Shown in pieces: positions 62,057 to 64,000 of a stretch of DNA of 64,000 nucleotides. Each line of letters begins with the position of its first letter. Position 1 is the stretch's first letter. The DNA is from Streptomyces diastatochromogenes (GTDB taxonomy: Bacteria; Actinomycetota; Actinomycetes; Streptomycetales; Streptomycetaceae), in contig JAPTYK010000002.1 of assembly GCA_026913215.1 (NCBI GenBank), positions 372,001 to 436,000 of the forward strand, in the 5' to 3' direction. The position numbers and the translations under genes were made by a program. Below the pieces are notes generated by a model that was given only the letters and a program-made list of their open reading frames with translations, searched no databases and was not told the DNA's origin.

Positions 62057-63377
62057 CGGCATCGACGACCGCCCGGGCCTTCGCCTCGCTGCGCGTACGC
62101 AACTTCCGCCTCTTCGTCCTCGGCCAGATCGTCTCGGTCATGGGCACCTGGATGATGGTCGTGGCCCAGGACTGGCTGGTGCTCGGCATGACCGGAGACT
62201 CCGGCACCGCGCTGAGCACCGTCACCGCCCTGCAGTTCGCCCCGGTGCTGCTGCTCACCCTGTACGGCGGCAGGCTCGCGGACCGGTTCGACAAGCGCCG
62301 GCTGCTGACCCTCGCCAACCTGGTCTCGGGCGTCCTCGCGCTCGTGCTCGGCACACTGGTCCTCACCGGCACGGTGCGGCTGTGGAGCGTGTACGGGTTC
62401 GCGCTGGCGCTCGGACTGGTGAACGCGGTCGAGATCCCGGCCCGCATGTCCTTCGTGGGCGAACTGGTGGGGGCCGAACTACTGCCGAACGCCTCGTCGT
62501 TGAGCGCCGCGTACTTCAGCGTGGCCCGCATTGTGGGACCGGCCGGCGCGGGACTCCTCATCGGCTTCCTCGGCACGGGCTGGGTGATGCTCGTCAACGG
62601 CGTGAGCTATCTGGCGACCGTGGTCGCGCTGCGGCTGATGGACCCGACCCGGCTGCGAGGGGCGGCACCGGGACGGGACCGGGCGGGGGTCGTGGACGGG
62701 CTGCGGTACGTGGCGCGCCGCCCCGACGTGCTGGTGCCGCTGGCGCTCGTCGCGGCGGTCGCCGTGTCCGGCATGAACTTCCAGCTGACCCTGCCGCTGT
62801 TGGCGAAGACCGTGTTCCACTCCGACGCCGCCGCGTTCGGCCTGGTCACCGCGGCCTTCGCGGCGGGCTCGCTCGTCGCCGCCTTCACGGGCACGCTGCG
62901 CCGCGGCCGCCCGCGCAGCGCTTGGTGATCGTCTCCGCGGCGGCGTTCGGCATCGCGGAGGCGGCCGTCGGATGGGCTCCCACCTACGGGACCGCGGTCG
63001 CCCTGCTGTTCGTCACCGGCCTCACGACGACGCACTTCGCCCAGGCCGCCAACCACCGCATCCAGCTGGGCAGCGATCCGGGCTACCGGGGCCGCGTGCT
63101 CGGCCTCTACACCCTCATCCTGCAAGGGTCGACCCCGCTCGGCGCGCTCCTCATGGGCCGCGTCGCCGAACACTCCGGGGCACGGGCCACCTTCGTCGTC
63201 GGCGGACTCTGCTCCCTCGCCGCGGCCCTGGTGGCCGCCGCGGCCGGCCGCCGCGGTGCCGAAGCGCCCTCACGCCTCGCCGAACCGGAAGCCCACCCCG
63301 CGCACCGTGACGATGAGACCGGGAGCACCGATCTTCGACCGCAGGGCGCTGACGTGGGTGTCGAGCGTGCGCCCTGA
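62053..63377 (+). CDS. MFS exporter, EntS-like (single-base frameshift)
   Basis: Twelve-helix major facilitator. The opening LRVRNFRLFVLGQIVSVMGT, then LYGGRLADRFDKRRLLTLAN, and EIPARMSFVGELVGAELLPN are typical of EntS-like exporters. Near 62915 one C of a CCC run is missing; restoring it joins GTLRRGRPPAQRLVIVSAAA to the last four helices (HFAQAANHRIQLGSDPGYRG, RVLGLYTLILQGSTPLGALL). The C-terminal tail overlaps the opposing response regulator by about 100 bases, so the real stop may be earlier. It is coupled to the hydrolase by ATGA and probably exports a small metabolite. Confidence 0.88.
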
Positions 63378-63973
63378 GCCGAGACCATGACCAGGGCCAG
63401 GGCCGTCGGGGTCGGGCCCCGGGCCCCAGATCTCGTGGATCAGCCGCTCCCGCCGGTGCACGATCCGGGGCTCCGACGCCAGCCTCAGCAGCAGCGCGAA
63501 CTCCTTGCGCGTCAACCGGACCGTACGGCCGTCGACGTACGCCTCCCCGGTCTCCGCGTCGAGCAGCAACCGCCCGCGCCGTACCGTCCGGGCGGCTTCC
63601 GAGGGCTCGCGGGAGCGGCCCCTGCGCAGGACGGCGTCGGCGCGGGCCGTCAGCTCCCGGGGTCGGCCCGGTGGGTGACGCAGTCGTCGGAGCCCGCCCG
63701 CAGGAACAGGATCCGGTCGAGCGTCCGGCCGGGCTCGGTGAGCGCGATCACCGGAAGGTCCCCGGCCGCCCGGAGCCGTCGGCACACGTCCACTCCGTCC
63801 ATGTCGGGCAGCAGCGCGTCCACGAGCAGCAGATCGAAGGCCTCGTGGACCGCGAGCGCCTCGGCGGCGCTTCCGCAGGTACGGGTGTGGTGGCCGTGCC
63901 GACGCAGGTGGGCGGCGAGCTCGGCGCGGTCCTCGGCGTCGGCCACGGCGACCAGCACCGCGCGGGGCGGCAC
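63270..63973 (-). CDS. OmpR-type response regulator (single-base frameshift)
   Basis: The receiver (63650-63973) begins at the ATG at 63973 and has the Asp in LLLVDALLPDMDGVDVCR and the GSDDCVTHRADP end. One C of a CCCC run near 63660 is missing. Restoring it gives RELTARADAVLRR and the winged-helix output domain (LLLDAETGEAYVDGRTVRLT, RKEFALLLRLASEPRIVHRR, LDTHVSALRSKIG, TVRGVGFRFGEA). The conserved acidic pair near the N-terminus reads AVADAEDRAE, weaker than usual. No kinase is in the window; it may lie beyond the right edge. Confidence 0.85.
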
Positions 63974-64000
63974 GGGCCGGACGGGCGGGCCCGGGCGGCC

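Noticed and set aside
1-64000. tRNA or rRNA genes
   Set aside because: No sequence with tRNA-like arms or rRNA cores was recognised by eye; a covariance search would be needed to be sure.

Overview
The window is high-GC actinomycete chromosome, most likely Streptomyces or a close relative. Support comes from codon third positions that are nearly all G or C, GTG starts and ATGA start/stop overlaps, leaderless-looking regulators, a cobalamin riboswitch on metE, a CopD-CtaG fusion, DUF1775/DUF3105 genes and many TetR, PadR and NarL-type regulators. This assignment is inference; no 16S rRNA or tRNA gene was seen.

Layout. 0-6.3 kb: decayed PAS-type and amidohydrolase genes, metE under a B12 riboswitch, a DUF2165 membrane protein and a BtrH-N/C39-like cysteine protease fold. 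6.6-18 kb: a transposon scrapyard with one near-complete IS5-type element, a second truncated relative, a third IS5 remnant, an IS1182-type remnant and a Tn3 transposase remnant. Surviving genes lie between them (metallo-hydrolase, TetR, double GNAT, secreted protein, pterin dehydratase/VOC protein, quinone oxidoreductase). 18-29.9 kb: a type IV pilus locus. pilB-pilC-two minor pilins-giant prepilin-like repeat protein-pilT run on the minus strand, the last five by 4-bp overlaps; pilA-pilD-padR run divergently. 30-36.8 kb: surface-protein genes, namely an FG-GAP/RTX protein, a ModA-like binding protein, two Excalibur proteins and a prepilin fused to a beta-propeller. The same 19-bp palindrome lies upstream of these transcription units. 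38-46 kb: copper and cytochrome-oxidase assembly genes (ycnI, a DsbA-like protein, copD-ctaG, copC, DUF3105 and two paralogous membrane proteins). 46-51.7 kb: LysR with a divergent SnoaL-like gene, a chymotrypsin-type protease preceded by a compact operon of micro-peptides around an S74-chaperone-domain protein, and a DUF4041/T5orf172 gene. 52-64 kb: a UDP-glucose dehydrogenase-like gene, a ketosynthase with a divergent TetR, a NarL-type two-component system, a HEAT-like protein, then phosphopantetheinyl transferase, hydrolase and exporter, and an OmpR-type regulator.

Two general properties matter to any reader. First, at least a dozen otherwise well-preserved genes are broken by the loss of exactly one C or G from a short homopolymer, always in the same sense. 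This looks more like a systematic sequence error than biology, so I annotate those genes as single loci. Second, minisatellite-like repeats (6-42 bp units) are very common, both between genes and inside coding regions.

The most unusual content is the pilus and surface-protein region (a giant five-repeat prepilin-like protein, a prepilin/beta-propeller fusion and shared operators), the micro-peptide/S74-chaperone operon, and the IS5-type elements that carry a convergent cargo gene in the same slot.
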